Assembly: GCA_012515365.1 (NCBI GenBank) | Contig: JAAYYM010000038.1 | Coordinates: forward strand, 1-10,576 | Direction of reading: 5' to 3' | DNA: 10,576 nt | From: Clostridia bacterium | GTDB lineage: Bacteria > Bacillota_A > Clostridia > Lachnospirales > Lachnospiraceae | Shown here: positions 1-6,113 of the stretch, piece by piece | How the letters are laid out: every line of letters begins with the position of its first letter | Position numbering within the stretch: position 1 is the stretch's first letter | Position numbers and translations under genes: made by a program | Notes under the pieces: generated by a model | Seen by the model: the letters and a program-made list of their open reading frames with translations, nothing else | The model's database searches: none | Told to the model about the DNA's origin: nothing

Positions 1-46
1 AAATTTTGCCCTCTCGCATCATTGTTAATTTTTCTTCATGATTCAT
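1..46 (-). CDS. 5' end of an unidentified gene controlled by the MarR operator (FeoA-like or MATE transporter?)
   Basis: Only the first 15 codons are in the window; they read MNHEEKLTMMREGKI and run off the left edge. An AAGGA sequence lies about 12 nt upstream of this ATG. A further in-frame ATG at 56-58 has no ribosome binding site of its own. The gene sits directly downstream of marR and has its own copy of the marR palindrome in its presumed promoter, so it is probably the main target of that regulator. The visible peptide is too short for a family call. 'LTMMREGK' resembles the start of FeoA-type SH3-like iron-transport proteins, while 'MREGKI' also resembles the start of many MATE efflux pumps, a common partner of MarR genes. 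The metal-site residues in the MarR protein tilt me slightly towards a metal-transport gene. The existence of a gene here is reasonably likely; its function is a guess. Confidence 0.45.
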   Translation of the reverse strand, partial: MNHEEKLTMMREGKI

Positions 47-92
47 AATGTACACCATCCTTTTGTTTTATTTTCTTGTTCTCATGTTGCAT
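36..92 (-). CDS. possible 18-residue leader peptide overlapping the next gene's start
   Basis: An ATG preceded at good spacing by GAGGAGAG, the strongest Shine-Dalgarno sequence between the operator and the left edge, opens an 18-codon frame: MQHENKKIKQKDGVHYES, then TGA. The stop falls inside the first codons of the next gene, which is in another reading frame, so translation of the two could be coupled. The peptide is hydrophilic, lysine-rich and contains two histidines. It could be a regulatory leader, or a sign that a sequencing or real frameshift separates the ribosome binding site from the main gene. I see no attenuator hairpin in the 70 nt shown. Confidence 0.3.
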   Translation of the reverse strand: MQHENKKIKQKDGVHYES

Positions 93-107
93 GATTGATC
101 TCTCCTC

Positions 108-136
108 ATTGTTAGGTTGCCTAACTATATGTTCAA
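108..136 (-). promoter_or_regulatory. predicted promoter of the left-edge gene
   Basis: On the minus strand TTGAAC is followed after 17 bp by AACAAT. Both hexamers match 4 of 6 consensus bases, so this is a modest promoter. It is made more believable by the exactly parallel arrangement at marR, where the operator also sits in the spacer. Confidence 0.4.
111..125. promoter_or_regulatory. MarR operator copy 1
   Basis: GTTAGG-TTG-CCTAAC is a perfect 6+3+6 inverted repeat. Its core is identical to the palindrome in the marR promoter at 717-731. It falls between a possible minus-strand -35 (TTGAAC, complement of 131-136) and -10 (AACAAT, complement of 108-113) with a 17-bp spacer. A protein bound here would block expression of the gene running off the left edge. 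That these are MarR binding sites is inferred from the paired positions. Confidence 0.75.
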
Positions 137-137
137 G

Positions 138-167
138 AAAAATACAGTTATATCAAACTGTATTTTT
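138..167 (-). terminator. probable terminator after marR
   Basis: A perfect 12-bp inverted repeat (AAAAATACAGTT / AACTGTATTTTT, 6-nt loop) lies 62 nt past the marR stop. Read on the minus strand, the hairpin ends in a run of five T residues. The stem is AT-rich and weak for a terminator, and the repeat is symmetrical, so it could also be a protein-binding site. Confidence 0.5.
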
Positions 168-228
168 ATCTACCTATATTTCTTATTTGAATTACCTTAT
201 TTGATTTATCTTTCAACAATCACAATCA

Positions 229-687
229 TCATATTTCAAATTCATCCAGTCGGTTACGCATATGATTCAAGAAATCAACAATTGTCTGTATCTGCTCATC
301 TGAAGCATCAGATAATTCCTCTATAACCATTTGTTCTAATTTGCTATGATATCTCATATGTTCTTCATGTGCACGCTTACCTTTTTCGGTCAATGAAAGC
401 TTTAAGCTTACCGGATGATTTTTATCTACTGCCTTATTCACCATTCCCTTCTTATTCAGCTTAGTAAGCATTTCAGATACCGATGCACTTGTAATCTTAA
501 ATTCTTCAGCCAACCCCTTTACATTAATATCTGGCTTTTGAGCAATCGCTGATATCATATGGATTTCAGAATAATAGATTGGTTTGTCGGTCCCATAATA
601 TTGTGTCTTTCTATCTAATTCCAAATAACGCATGATTAACTTCAACATACTATATGGTACTTCATCAATTATTTTTCTCTTTGCCAT
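229..687 (-). CDS. MarR-family transcriptional regulator, AdcR-like metal-site residues
   Basis: The protein has 152 residues, the normal length for a MarR dimer. I chose the ATG at 685-687 because GGAGGT lies 6 nt upstream; the in-frame ATG at 691-693 abuts that site. The winged helix spans about residues 40-100: the HTH is near 55-80 (LAEEFKITSASVSEMLTKL), followed by the wing and the usual LTEKG turn. The flanking helices form the dimer interface. His43 just before the HTH and the motif E108-E109-H110-x3-H114 after the wing line up by eye with zinc ligands known in pneumococcal AdcR (His42, Glu107, His108, His112). Glu23 could be the equivalent of AdcR Glu24. I infer a metal-sensing repressor, not a drug-sensing one. 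A palindrome in its own promoter implies autoregulation, and a second copy precedes the next gene. Confidence 0.88.
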   Translation of the reverse strand: MAKRKIIDEVPYSMLKLIMRYLELDRKTQYYGTDKPIYYSEIHMISAIAQKPDINVKGLAEEFKITSASVSEMLTKLNKKGMVNKAVDKNHPVSLKLSLTEKGKRAHEEHMRYHSKLEQMVIEELSDASDEQIQTIVDFLNHMRNRLDEFEI

Positions 688-708
688 GATCATACCTCCG
701 ACTGCATC

Positions 709-737
709 AGCATATCATTAGGTTGCCTAATTGTCAA
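709..737 (-). promoter_or_regulatory. marR promoter
   Basis: On the minus strand a perfect TTGACA (complement of 732-737) is followed after exactly 17 bp by TATGCT (complement of 709-714). The 15-bp operator fills 15 of the 17 spacer bases. Start of transcription would be about 15 nt before the GGAGG ribosome binding site. Confidence 0.7.
717..731. promoter_or_regulatory. MarR operator copy 2 (autoregulatory)
   Basis: ATTAGG-TTG-CCTAAT is a perfect 6+3+6 palindrome. Its 13-bp core is identical to the site at 111-125, and only the outermost base pair differs. Its location between -35 and -10 of marR predicts repression by occlusion of RNA polymerase. Confidence 0.78.
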
Positions 738-765
738 CAAACAAAACATTTAGGATGCCCATAGA

Positions 766-1608
766 TCACCAGTCACTATCCCAGTCTGTTCCACCGGAAT
801 CCCATGAATCACCGGAATCCCAGCTGTCACTTGAATCCCAGTCACTGTCGTAGCTACTCGTTTTCTCCTCATAGTACTCTGTGTCTGAAAAATCACTGAC
901 ATTATACTCACTGTCATAATTGTCAGAGCTATAATAATCATTATAATTATCCTGTAAGGTGCTGTTTGGAACAGTACTGTTCCAGTTTCCACCATCATAT
1001 ATGTACCATCCGTCAGTCGGCTGATAATAATATGTTGCATTATTATACTCATAATATCCACGATTCGGATAATGAGAGGTAAAACTGCTCCATAAGAGAA
1101 CTAAAACAATCACTATGACAAATGCATAGAAGATATTCGATACAATATTTTTCCTAATGGAGTTCTTTCTATTTTGCACAAAATTTCCTGATGATCCATT
1201 CCGTCTCTGTGTATTCATTTGCTGTTTTTGCGCATTGATCCGTTCTTTCTGATTCACAATTTCGGATTTAAGCTTCTGATACAGTTCATTGACCGCATAC
1301 GCTTCATCTTTACCTTCATAGCGTACAGCTCTGCTGCCATCGGATTTATTTTTGTAAACTACATAATTTTCTGTTTTCTCATCAAAATAAATTCCAAATG
1401 CCCTTGCACCCCTAAAGTCTTCACCAATAAAAAATCTAGCCTGCTCTAACGGAATATTCTTCTCCCGGCACCAGACTTTAAGTTCTTCAATCGTTTTAGG
1501 CACACCATCCGCCCGTCGGACAAGATGATTGTTAACACCACCACAGTTTGGACACTTTTCGTCAGTATCACTAATAAAACTGTCACAGTATTCACACTTA
1601 ATCTTCAT
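766..1608 (-). CDS. zinc-ribbon single-pass membrane protein with repetitive acidic/Trp tail
   Basis: The 280-residue start is the ATG at 1606-1608, with GAGGAG 9 nt upstream. Residues 5-22 form a zinc ribbon (CxxC at 5/8 and CxxC at 19/22). Residues 35-100 form an uncharacterised soluble region, and residues 105-135 are Lys/Gln/Glu-rich and probably coiled. A basic stretch (RKNSIRKN, 148-155) precedes one membrane helix at about 157-175. By the positive-inside rule the zinc ribbon is cytoplasmic and the C-terminal 100 residues are outside. That tail is rich in Tyr, Asp, Ser, Asn and Trp, and ends in repeats of the type SWDSGD and DWDSDW. No enzyme motif is visible. The gene lies just after hydA but has a separate promoter-like sequence. 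I do not recognise a function. Zinc-ribbon membrane proteins with low-complexity tails are common hypotheticals in Clostridia. Confidence 0.85.
   Translation of the reverse strand: MKIKCEYCDSFISDTDEKCPNCGGVNNHLVRRADGVPKTIEELKVWCREKNIPLEQARFFIGEDFRGARAFGIYFDEKTENYVVYKNKSDGSRAVRYEGKDEAYAVNELYQKLKSEIVNQKERINAQKQQMNTQRRNGSSGNFVQNRKNSIRKNIVSNIFYAFVIVIVLVLLWSSFTSHYPNRGYYEYNNATYYYQPTDGWYIYDGGNWNSTVPNSTLQDNYNDYYSSDNYDSEYNVSDFSDTEYYEEKTSSYDSDWDSSDSWDSGDSWDSGGTDWDSDW
794..847. repeat. three 18-bp tandem units encoding the WDS repeats
   Basis: Three adjacent 18-bp units (794-811, 812-829, 830-847) share the core gaatccca. The first two also share the full ccggaatccca start. On the minus strand they encode the serine/aspartate/tryptophan repeats near the C-terminus of the zinc-ribbon protein. 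The units are imperfect, suggesting older duplications held by selection on the protein tail. Confidence 0.65.
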
Positions 1609-1650
1609 GTTTTTATCTCCTCGCATAACAGCTCTAAGTTTTCTCTATTA

Positions 1651-1656
1651 ATTATA
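1651..1656 (-). promoter_or_regulatory. -10 element for the zinc-ribbon gene
   Basis: The minus strand has a perfect TATAAT directly preceded by TG, 29 nt downstream of the hydA stop and about 43 nt before the zinc-ribbon start codon. No good -35 is present 17 bp upstream. It suggests the gene can be transcribed independently of the preA-hydA operon. Confidence 0.4.
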
Positions 1657-1684
1657 CAGGAAATTCTTCATATTCGCACTAATT

Positions 1685-3073
1685 TTATCTAATACGACTT
1701 TGAGTTTGGCTTTGAGCAGTTCGCTTAATGTATGTTCCATATCCGGGCGTTCCGACAAACCTGCCTTGGTCATACACCAGTTTCCCGCGCAGATAGGTCT
1801 GTACCGGATAGCCATGCAGCTTCTTTCCTTCCCAAATAGTGTGGTCATAATCCGAATGCATATTGTTAATCGAAATTGTAAAATCTAAATCTTTGTCATA
1901 AATTACAATATCCGCATCTTTACCAACCGCAATTGCCCCCTTTTGGTCACAGCCAAAAATACGTGCCACATTCGTAGCACACACTTCCACTACCTTTTCA
2001 AAGGAAATCCTTCCCGCATTTGCCGCATCTAACATATAAGGATACAGATTTTCCACTCCGGCTAAACCATTCGGAATCTTGGTATAATCGTCCTTGCCCC
2101 AATCCTTTTCACTGCTTAAAAACGGACAATGATCTGTTGCAACCGTATCAATAAAGCCGTTCTTAAGTGCCTGCCACAATGCTTTTCTGCTTTCCTCGCC
2201 CTTCATTGGAGGCGAGCAGACAAAATTTCTTGCATCCTCTCTTTTGTAAACATCACACGTAAATTCCAAATAATGCGGACATGTTTCCACATAAATGGGA
2301 GCACCCTCTGCCTTAGCCTGAATACAGGCCTCGAGGCCTTCCTTATCCGCCATATGTACGATATACACCGGTGTTTCCAAATGCTTTGCCCAATGAACGA
2401 CTCTCTTATCGGCTTCTGCTTCCACATATTCCGGACGACTCATATAATGGTACCAAGGTGACAGTTTTCCTTCTTTCCTGAATTGTTCATTTAAAATATC
2501 AATCAGATAGGGATTCTCTGCATGCACGTTAATCAACGCACCTAATTCCTTTGCACGAAGCAACAGCTTGACCAGTGTGCCATCATCCACCATCATACCT
2601 TCCTTTTTATATACCAGATAACATTTGAAGCTCGTAATCCCTTCTTTAACTGCCTGCTCCATTTCATCCAAAATCTCACCATCATTCAGATCCGTGATAC
2701 AGCAGTGAAATGCATAATCACAACATGCTTCCTGCTCAAGCACTTCCATCTTTTCACGAACCAAGCCAAGTATTGTATTGCCCTTTCGCTGCGTGGGATA
2801 GTCGAAAAACGTGGTAACTCCCCCGCAAACTGCTGCGCGACTTCCTGATAAATAGCTGTCTGCCGAATGTGTTCCTCCAAAAGGCATCGCCATATGCGTA
2901 TGTGCATCTATTGCCCCCGGCAGCACCAGTTTTCCAGATACGTCAACCACCTGCTTTGCAGCCATCTCAAGATTCTCTCCGATTGCTTTGATTATCCCAT
3001 TTTTCACAGCCACATCTGCCCTAAAGCTTCCTGTTGCAGTAACAACTGTTCCACCCTTCAATAAAAGATCCAT
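1685..3073 (-). CDS. hydA: dihydropyrimidinase / D-hydantoinase
   Basis: This cytoplasmic zinc amidohydrolase opens the ring of dihydrouracil or dihydrothymine to give the N-carbamoyl-beta-amino acid; family members also act on 5-substituted hydantoins. Its 462 residues match the usual length. The binuclear metal site is complete: HxH at His58/His60 in GAIDAHTHM, the lysine to be carboxylated at Lys150 (TSFKCYLVY), His184 (NVHAEN), His240 (IVHMAD) and Asp314 (VATDHCPF). Tyr155 sits where D-hydantoinases have their substrate-binding tyrosine. A start at 3071-3073 is supported by GGAGG 7 nt upstream. It lies 24 nt after preA, so the two are one operon and work in sequence. The family also includes allantoinase and collapsin-response proteins, but the preA neighbour and Lys150/Tyr155 context favour dihydropyrimidinase. 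Confidence 0.93.
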   Translation of the reverse strand: MDLLLKGGTVVTATGSFRADVAVKNGIIKAIGENLEMAAKQVVDVSGKLVLPGAIDAHTHMAMPFGGTHSADSYLSGSRAAVCGGVTTFFDYPTQRKGNTILGLVREKMEVLEQEACCDYAFHCCITDLNDGEILDEMEQAVKEGITSFKCYLVYKKEGMMVDDGTLVKLLLRAKELGALINVHAENPYLIDILNEQFRKEGKLSPWYHYMSRPEYVEAEADKRVVHWAKHLETPVYIVHMADKEGLEACIQAKAEGAPIYVETCPHYLEFTCDVYKREDARNFVCSPPMKGEESRKALWQALKNGFIDTVATDHCPFLSSEKDWGKDDYTKIPNGLAGVENLYPYMLDAANAGRISFEKVVEVCATNVARIFGCDQKGAIAVGKDADIVIYDKDLDFTISINNMHSDYDHTIWEGKKLHGYPVQTYLRGKLVYDQGRFVGTPGYGTYIKRTAQSQTQSRIR

Positions 3074-3097
3074 AGTTACGCCTCCTCGCCTTACTCA

Positions 3098-4600
3098 TTA
3101 TTTAATCGAAATCCTCTTCTTAACGACTCCGATTGCATCAGCCGGACAAACCAGTCTGCACAAATGGCAGCCCACACATTTTTTCCCATCTAACTTAGGA
3201 TAACGGGCGTTTTGATCAAATTGAATGGCCTGATGTCCTCCGTCATAGCAGGAAATATAACATCGTCCGCAGCCGATACACAAATCTTTATGAAACTTTG
3301 GAAACAGAATGGTATCTCTCTCTAATTCATTTCCACTCACAATGTTATCAGTCGATGCACCCACCAGATCGCTGATTCTGCTGATCCCGCGTTCAGCCAG
3401 ATAATAAGCCATGCCATCCAGCAAATCATCAATCACCCGATAACCATATTGCATAACTGCAGTCGTAAGCTGAAGACTTCCCGCACCCAACAAGATAAAC
3501 TCCAATGCGTCCTGCCATGTCTCAATTCCACCCATTCCGCTGATATGTAACCCCTTTAGTTCCTCACATTTTGCCAAATCAGAAATGAACCGAAGTGCTA
3601 TCGGTTTTACGGCAACACCCGAATAACCGCCTACAAAAGATTTTCCTTTCACAGACGGATCTGGTGTTAATGTATCCAAATTCACTCCGGTAATACTCTG
3701 AATGGTATTGATTGCGGCAATTCCGTCAGCACCGCCACGCTTTGCAGCAACTGCACAGGGAACCATATCTGTAATATTAGGAGTCATTTTTGCCAAAATC
3801 GGGATACTGCATCCACGCCTTACTGCCCTTGTAAAACGTTCAATCAGTTCCGGCGACTGCCCAATGGTAACGCCCAAATCCCGATCCTCCATATTCGGAC
3901 AGGAGAAATTACACTCTATCACATCCGCTCCGGCCTCTTCACAGGCAGATGCCAATTCAGTCCACTCCTGCTCATTTTGCCCCATAATGGATGCCACAAT
4001 CACCTTGGTAGGATAATCCGCCTTTAACCGTCTGAATGTGTCTAAATCCTCTTCAACCTGATGTCCAGACAGCTGTTCGATATTCTTAAACCCATAGAAA
4101 GCATGATCTCTTCCACGTAACATCGAAAAACGTGGCGATGCCTCATGCTGCTCAAACGTACAAATCGTCTTAAATGCTGCCCCTGCAAAGCCTTGTTCAA
4201 ACGCTTTTGCACACATCTCATAATTGCTTGCAACTACCGAAGAAGAAAGTAAAAACGGATTTTCCATAGGCACTCCGCAAAGACTACAGGACAAATCAAC
4301 GCTTTTGCAATTCACAACATCCAATGTCTTTTTTACTTCCTCCAGGCTGCATAGAATCTTCTTTATTTCAATCGGCTTTGTCTTGTTTTGCAAAATACAT
4401 GCCTTCTCACATGGCGCATCACAGTCTAAGCAGGAAATTTGTGCGATGCTGTCGGCCGCTCCTCTTTCATTACAAAAATAAACAGAACGAATCAGGCGGT
4501 CCGGTTTCATTCCACGAGAACAATGCTGTGTACATGGTGCATCCTCGCACAATAGACATCTGTCTGCTTCTTCCTTTTCTCCAAACGATCTTAACACCAT
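3098..4600 (-). CDS. preA: PreA-type dihydropyrimidine dehydrogenase fused to a PreT-like Fe-S domain
   Basis: Reduces uracil or thymine to the 5,6-dihydro form, the first step of reductive pyrimidine breakdown. Domains in order: residues 1-100 resemble the N-terminal Fe-S domain of E. coli PreT and of mammalian DPD, with cysteines 15/18/23/27 and 57/60/64/68. Residues 102-415 are an FMN-binding TIM barrel like dihydroorotate dehydrogenase (IECNFSCPNM at 228-237, AKMTPNITD, GGIETWQDA at 357-365). Residues 435-490 are a ferredoxin with two CxxCxxCxxxC motifs (441-451 and 475-485). The FMN barrel and ferredoxin closely resemble E. coli PreA as I remember it. At 500 residues it is about 90 longer than E. 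coli PreA, but lacks the FAD/NAD(P)H part of PreT. The electron donor is therefore unclear and may be ferredoxin. AGAGG 7 nt upstream fixes the start. It is first in an operon with hydA. Confidence 0.9.
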   Translation of the reverse strand: MVLRSFGEKEEADRCLLCEDAPCTQHCSRGMKPDRLIRSVYFCNERGAADSIAQISCLDCDAPCEKACILQNKTKPIEIKKILCSLEEVKKTLDVVNCKSVDLSCSLCGVPMENPFLLSSSVVASNYEMCAKAFEQGFAGAAFKTICTFEQHEASPRFSMLRGRDHAFYGFKNIEQLSGHQVEEDLDTFRRLKADYPTKVIVASIMGQNEQEWTELASACEEAGADVIECNFSCPNMEDRDLGVTIGQSPELIERFTRAVRRGCSIPILAKMTPNITDMVPCAVAAKRGGADGIAAINTIQSITGVNLDTLTPDPSVKGKSFVGGYSGVAVKPIALRFISDLAKCEELKGLHISGMGGIETWQDALEFILLGAGSLQLTTAVMQYGYRVIDDLLDGMAYYLAERGISRISDLVGASTDNIVSGNELERDTILFPKFHKDLCIGCGRCYISCYDGGHQAIQFDQNARYPKLDGKKCVGCHLCRLVCPADAIGVVKKRISIK

Positions 4601-4623
4601 ACCAATACCTCTCTCTCGTATCT

Positions 4624-4653
4624 ATTTTATTGTTACCTGTTTTATCCGTTCAA
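4624..4653 (-). promoter_or_regulatory. candidate preA-hydA promoter
   Basis: On the minus strand TTGAAC (complement of 4648-4653) and TAAAAT (complement of 4624-4629) are separated by 18 bp, giving a very short leader before the preA ribosome binding site. The surrounding 100 bp are very AT-rich and contain other TATA-like sequences, so this choice is tentative. I see no clear terminator for the upstream hydrolase gene in 4600-4733. Confidence 0.3.
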
Positions 4654-4733
4654 TTTGCTTATACAATTAATATATTCTGTTTATATTGTACCAAAAAATA
4701 GCACGAAAACATAGTCATTGTACGATGGTTTTT

Positions 4734-5408
4734 TTAGTTTGATCTTGCCTGAGATTTATGTCCCATATAGATCGTTCGATACCCTGCCTGCATGATCTTA
4801 TTTAAGCTCCTGTCATATTTTTCAAAATCAAATGCATTTATTGTTCCCGGTCCTGCATCACCGACGATTGCTTCCCCATCATCTGTTACGATTCCAACTG
4901 ATCCCGGGGTGTGCCCTGCAAGTCCAATCACAGATACTGAAAATCCATATTGATCCAGCCTGACTCCGTCCTTTACGAGTATATCCGGTCGAAAGCATTC
5001 GAAATCTTTGATGGTCTGCATCACCAGTTTTGTGATCATACCATGTATCATTTTTGATACAAATTTCATAGCAAATGACCGATAATTTACTGTTTTCATC
5101 AATTGTTCTAATTCAGGTTTGTCAACCAGACAAACATCCGCTTCATGCATAGCAATCGGCACTTCATACTTCTTTGCAATATAGTCTGCATTCATGCAGT
5201 GATCACAGTCTCCGTGTGTGAGAAATAACAATTTTAAGTTCTCTTTTGTTACTCCCTTCTCCTGTAACTTTTCTTCTAAAATTGCACGCCTGTTATTCAG
5301 ATTTTTCCCATCTGCAAATAGATACCCGCCTGTATCTACAAGCATATATGCTCCGTTCTCTTCCACTAAATAAGCATTTACTGCTCCCAAATCCAATTGT
5401 GTAATCAT
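4734..5408 (-). CDS. metallo-beta-lactamase-fold hydrolase
   Basis: A 224-residue soluble protein with the MBL fold. The metal motif is THGDCDH (His65, Asp67, Asp69, His70), where the second histidine of the usual HxHxDH is aspartate. The other ligands are present: His166 (GHTPGS), Asp184 (VGDAG) and His217 (MGHKS). LVDTGG at 23-28 is the typical second strand. Residues 100-135 form an inserted helical segment before the third ligand. It starts 4 bp inside the end of tetR (ATGA), with GAGGAGG upstream, so it is translationally coupled and almost certainly controlled by that regulator. The THGD variant is seen in other Firmicute hydrolases of this family. Candidate substrates include thioesters, lactones or a xenobiotic, but the sequence does not decide. 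Confidence 0.88.
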   Translation of the reverse strand: MITQLDLGAVNAYLVEENGAYMLVDTGGYLFADGKNLNNRRAILEEKLQEKGVTKENLKLLFLTHGDCDHCMNADYIAKKYEVPIAMHEADVCLVDKPELEQLMKTVNYRSFAMKFVSKMIHGMITKLVMQTIKDFECFRPDILVKDGVRLDQYGFSVSVIGLAGHTPGSVGIVTDDGEAIVGDAGPGTINAFDFEKYDRSLNKIMQAGYRTIYMGHKSQARSN

Positions 5409-5980
5409 TTTGTTCCTCCTCTGTGATAGCGACCATGTACCTGATCATATTGTTCCAAAAACAGTTCTCCTAATTGCTCCATATCCATATGAAAGTGCTC
5501 ACTCCAGGCTTCCTTTTGACACAGGAACACAACACATGGAAGAATATTGAAAAAGTACTCCAATATCAATTTTTTCATTGTCTCCTGATCTGCATCATCT
5601 TGCTGTAGTTCTACCATTTGAAAAAACACCTTACAAGCATTTTCCCGCTTAAGGGATTCAATAAATGCGCACCGTATCAGATCTTCATTTTGTATTCCAA
5701 ATGGAAAATATTTTGTTTGCATACGTCCTTTTAACGAATCGCTCTCATAATCCACACACTGCTCTTTTGCCTGTAAAATCAATTTCTGATACTCTGTCAA
5801 AAGCTGTTCCACCAATACATCAAACATATCTTCTTTACTCTTGAAATGATAATATAACAGCGACTTTGTCACACCTGCCACCTTGGCAATCTCGTCCACG
5901 CGTGCACCCTCATAGCCCTTATCTGCAAACACCTTCGCTGCTGCCTGCAGGATATATTCACGTCCCTTATTCCTCTCCAT
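5405..5980 (-). CDS. TetR-family transcriptional regulator
   Basis: The start at 5978-5980 (MERNKGREYI) is preferred over an in-frame ATG 39 nt upstream because AAAGGAG lies 9 nt before it and the longer form has no ribosome binding site. This gives 191 residues, typical of TetR. The N-terminal DNA-binding domain is clear: residues 7-55 with the HTH at about 29-48 (DEIAKVAGVTKSLLYYHFKSKE). Residues 60-191 form the helical ligand and dimer domain, with no recognisable ligand motif. It overlaps the downstream MBL hydrolase gene by 4 bp, and a long palindrome lies at its own promoter. The simplest reading is an autorepressor that releases in response to a substrate of the hydrolase or a related compound. 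Confidence 0.9.
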   Translation of the reverse strand: MERNKGREYILQAAAKVFADKGYEGARVDEIAKVAGVTKSLLYYHFKSKEDMFDVLVEQLLTEYQKLILQAKEQCVDYESDSLKGRMQTKYFPFGIQNEDLIRCAFIESLKRENACKVFFQMVELQQDDADQETMKKLILEYFFNILPCVVFLCQKEAWSEHFHMDMEQLGELFLEQYDQVHGRYHRGGTK

Positions 5981-6043
5981 GCATAGTTTCTCCTTTATTT
6001 CAATGATTATTTTCTTCATATTGATCCATATATGAATATAGCT

Positions 6044-6089
6044 AAACGAAGTATATTATACTGACCGTTCAGTACAATATACTTCGTTT
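6044..6089. promoter_or_regulatory. 46-bp palindrome at the tetR promoter (probable TetR operator)
   Basis: Two 21-bp arms (6044-6064 and 6069-6089) are complementary at 20 of 21 positions around a 4-bp centre, CCGT. The middle, TACTGA-CCGT-TCAGTA, is the size of a normal TetR-family operator. On the minus strand a perfect TATAAT (complement of 6055-6060) lies inside it, so binding would block tetR transcription. On the plus strand the right arm runs into nine T residues (6087-6095), the form of an intrinsic terminator, although no plus-strand gene ends here. Confidence 0.7.
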
Positions 6090-6113
6090 TTTTTTAATTG
6101 TCAACTACTATAG

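Noticed and set aside
117..326. Plus-strand 69-codon hydrophobic frame overlapping the end of marR
   Set aside because: No ribosome binding site, it begins inside the operator, and it runs antisense through the well-supported marR coding region. The hydrophobicity follows from AT-rich DNA.
750..1061. 103-codon minus-strand frame overlapping the zinc-ribbon gene tail
   Set aside because: It is another frame of the repetitive WDS-coding region. The stop-free length comes from the DNA repeats, and there is no plausible start signal.
2129..2461. Plus-strand 110-codon frame inside hydA
   Set aside because: Antisense shadow of a fully conserved enzyme gene, with no family features and no ribosome binding site.
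3702..4701. Plus-strand frames inside preA (3702-4016, 4224-4481, 4324-4701)
   Set aside because: They mirror the conserved preA coding sequence, and the amino-acid composition shows no recognisable domain.
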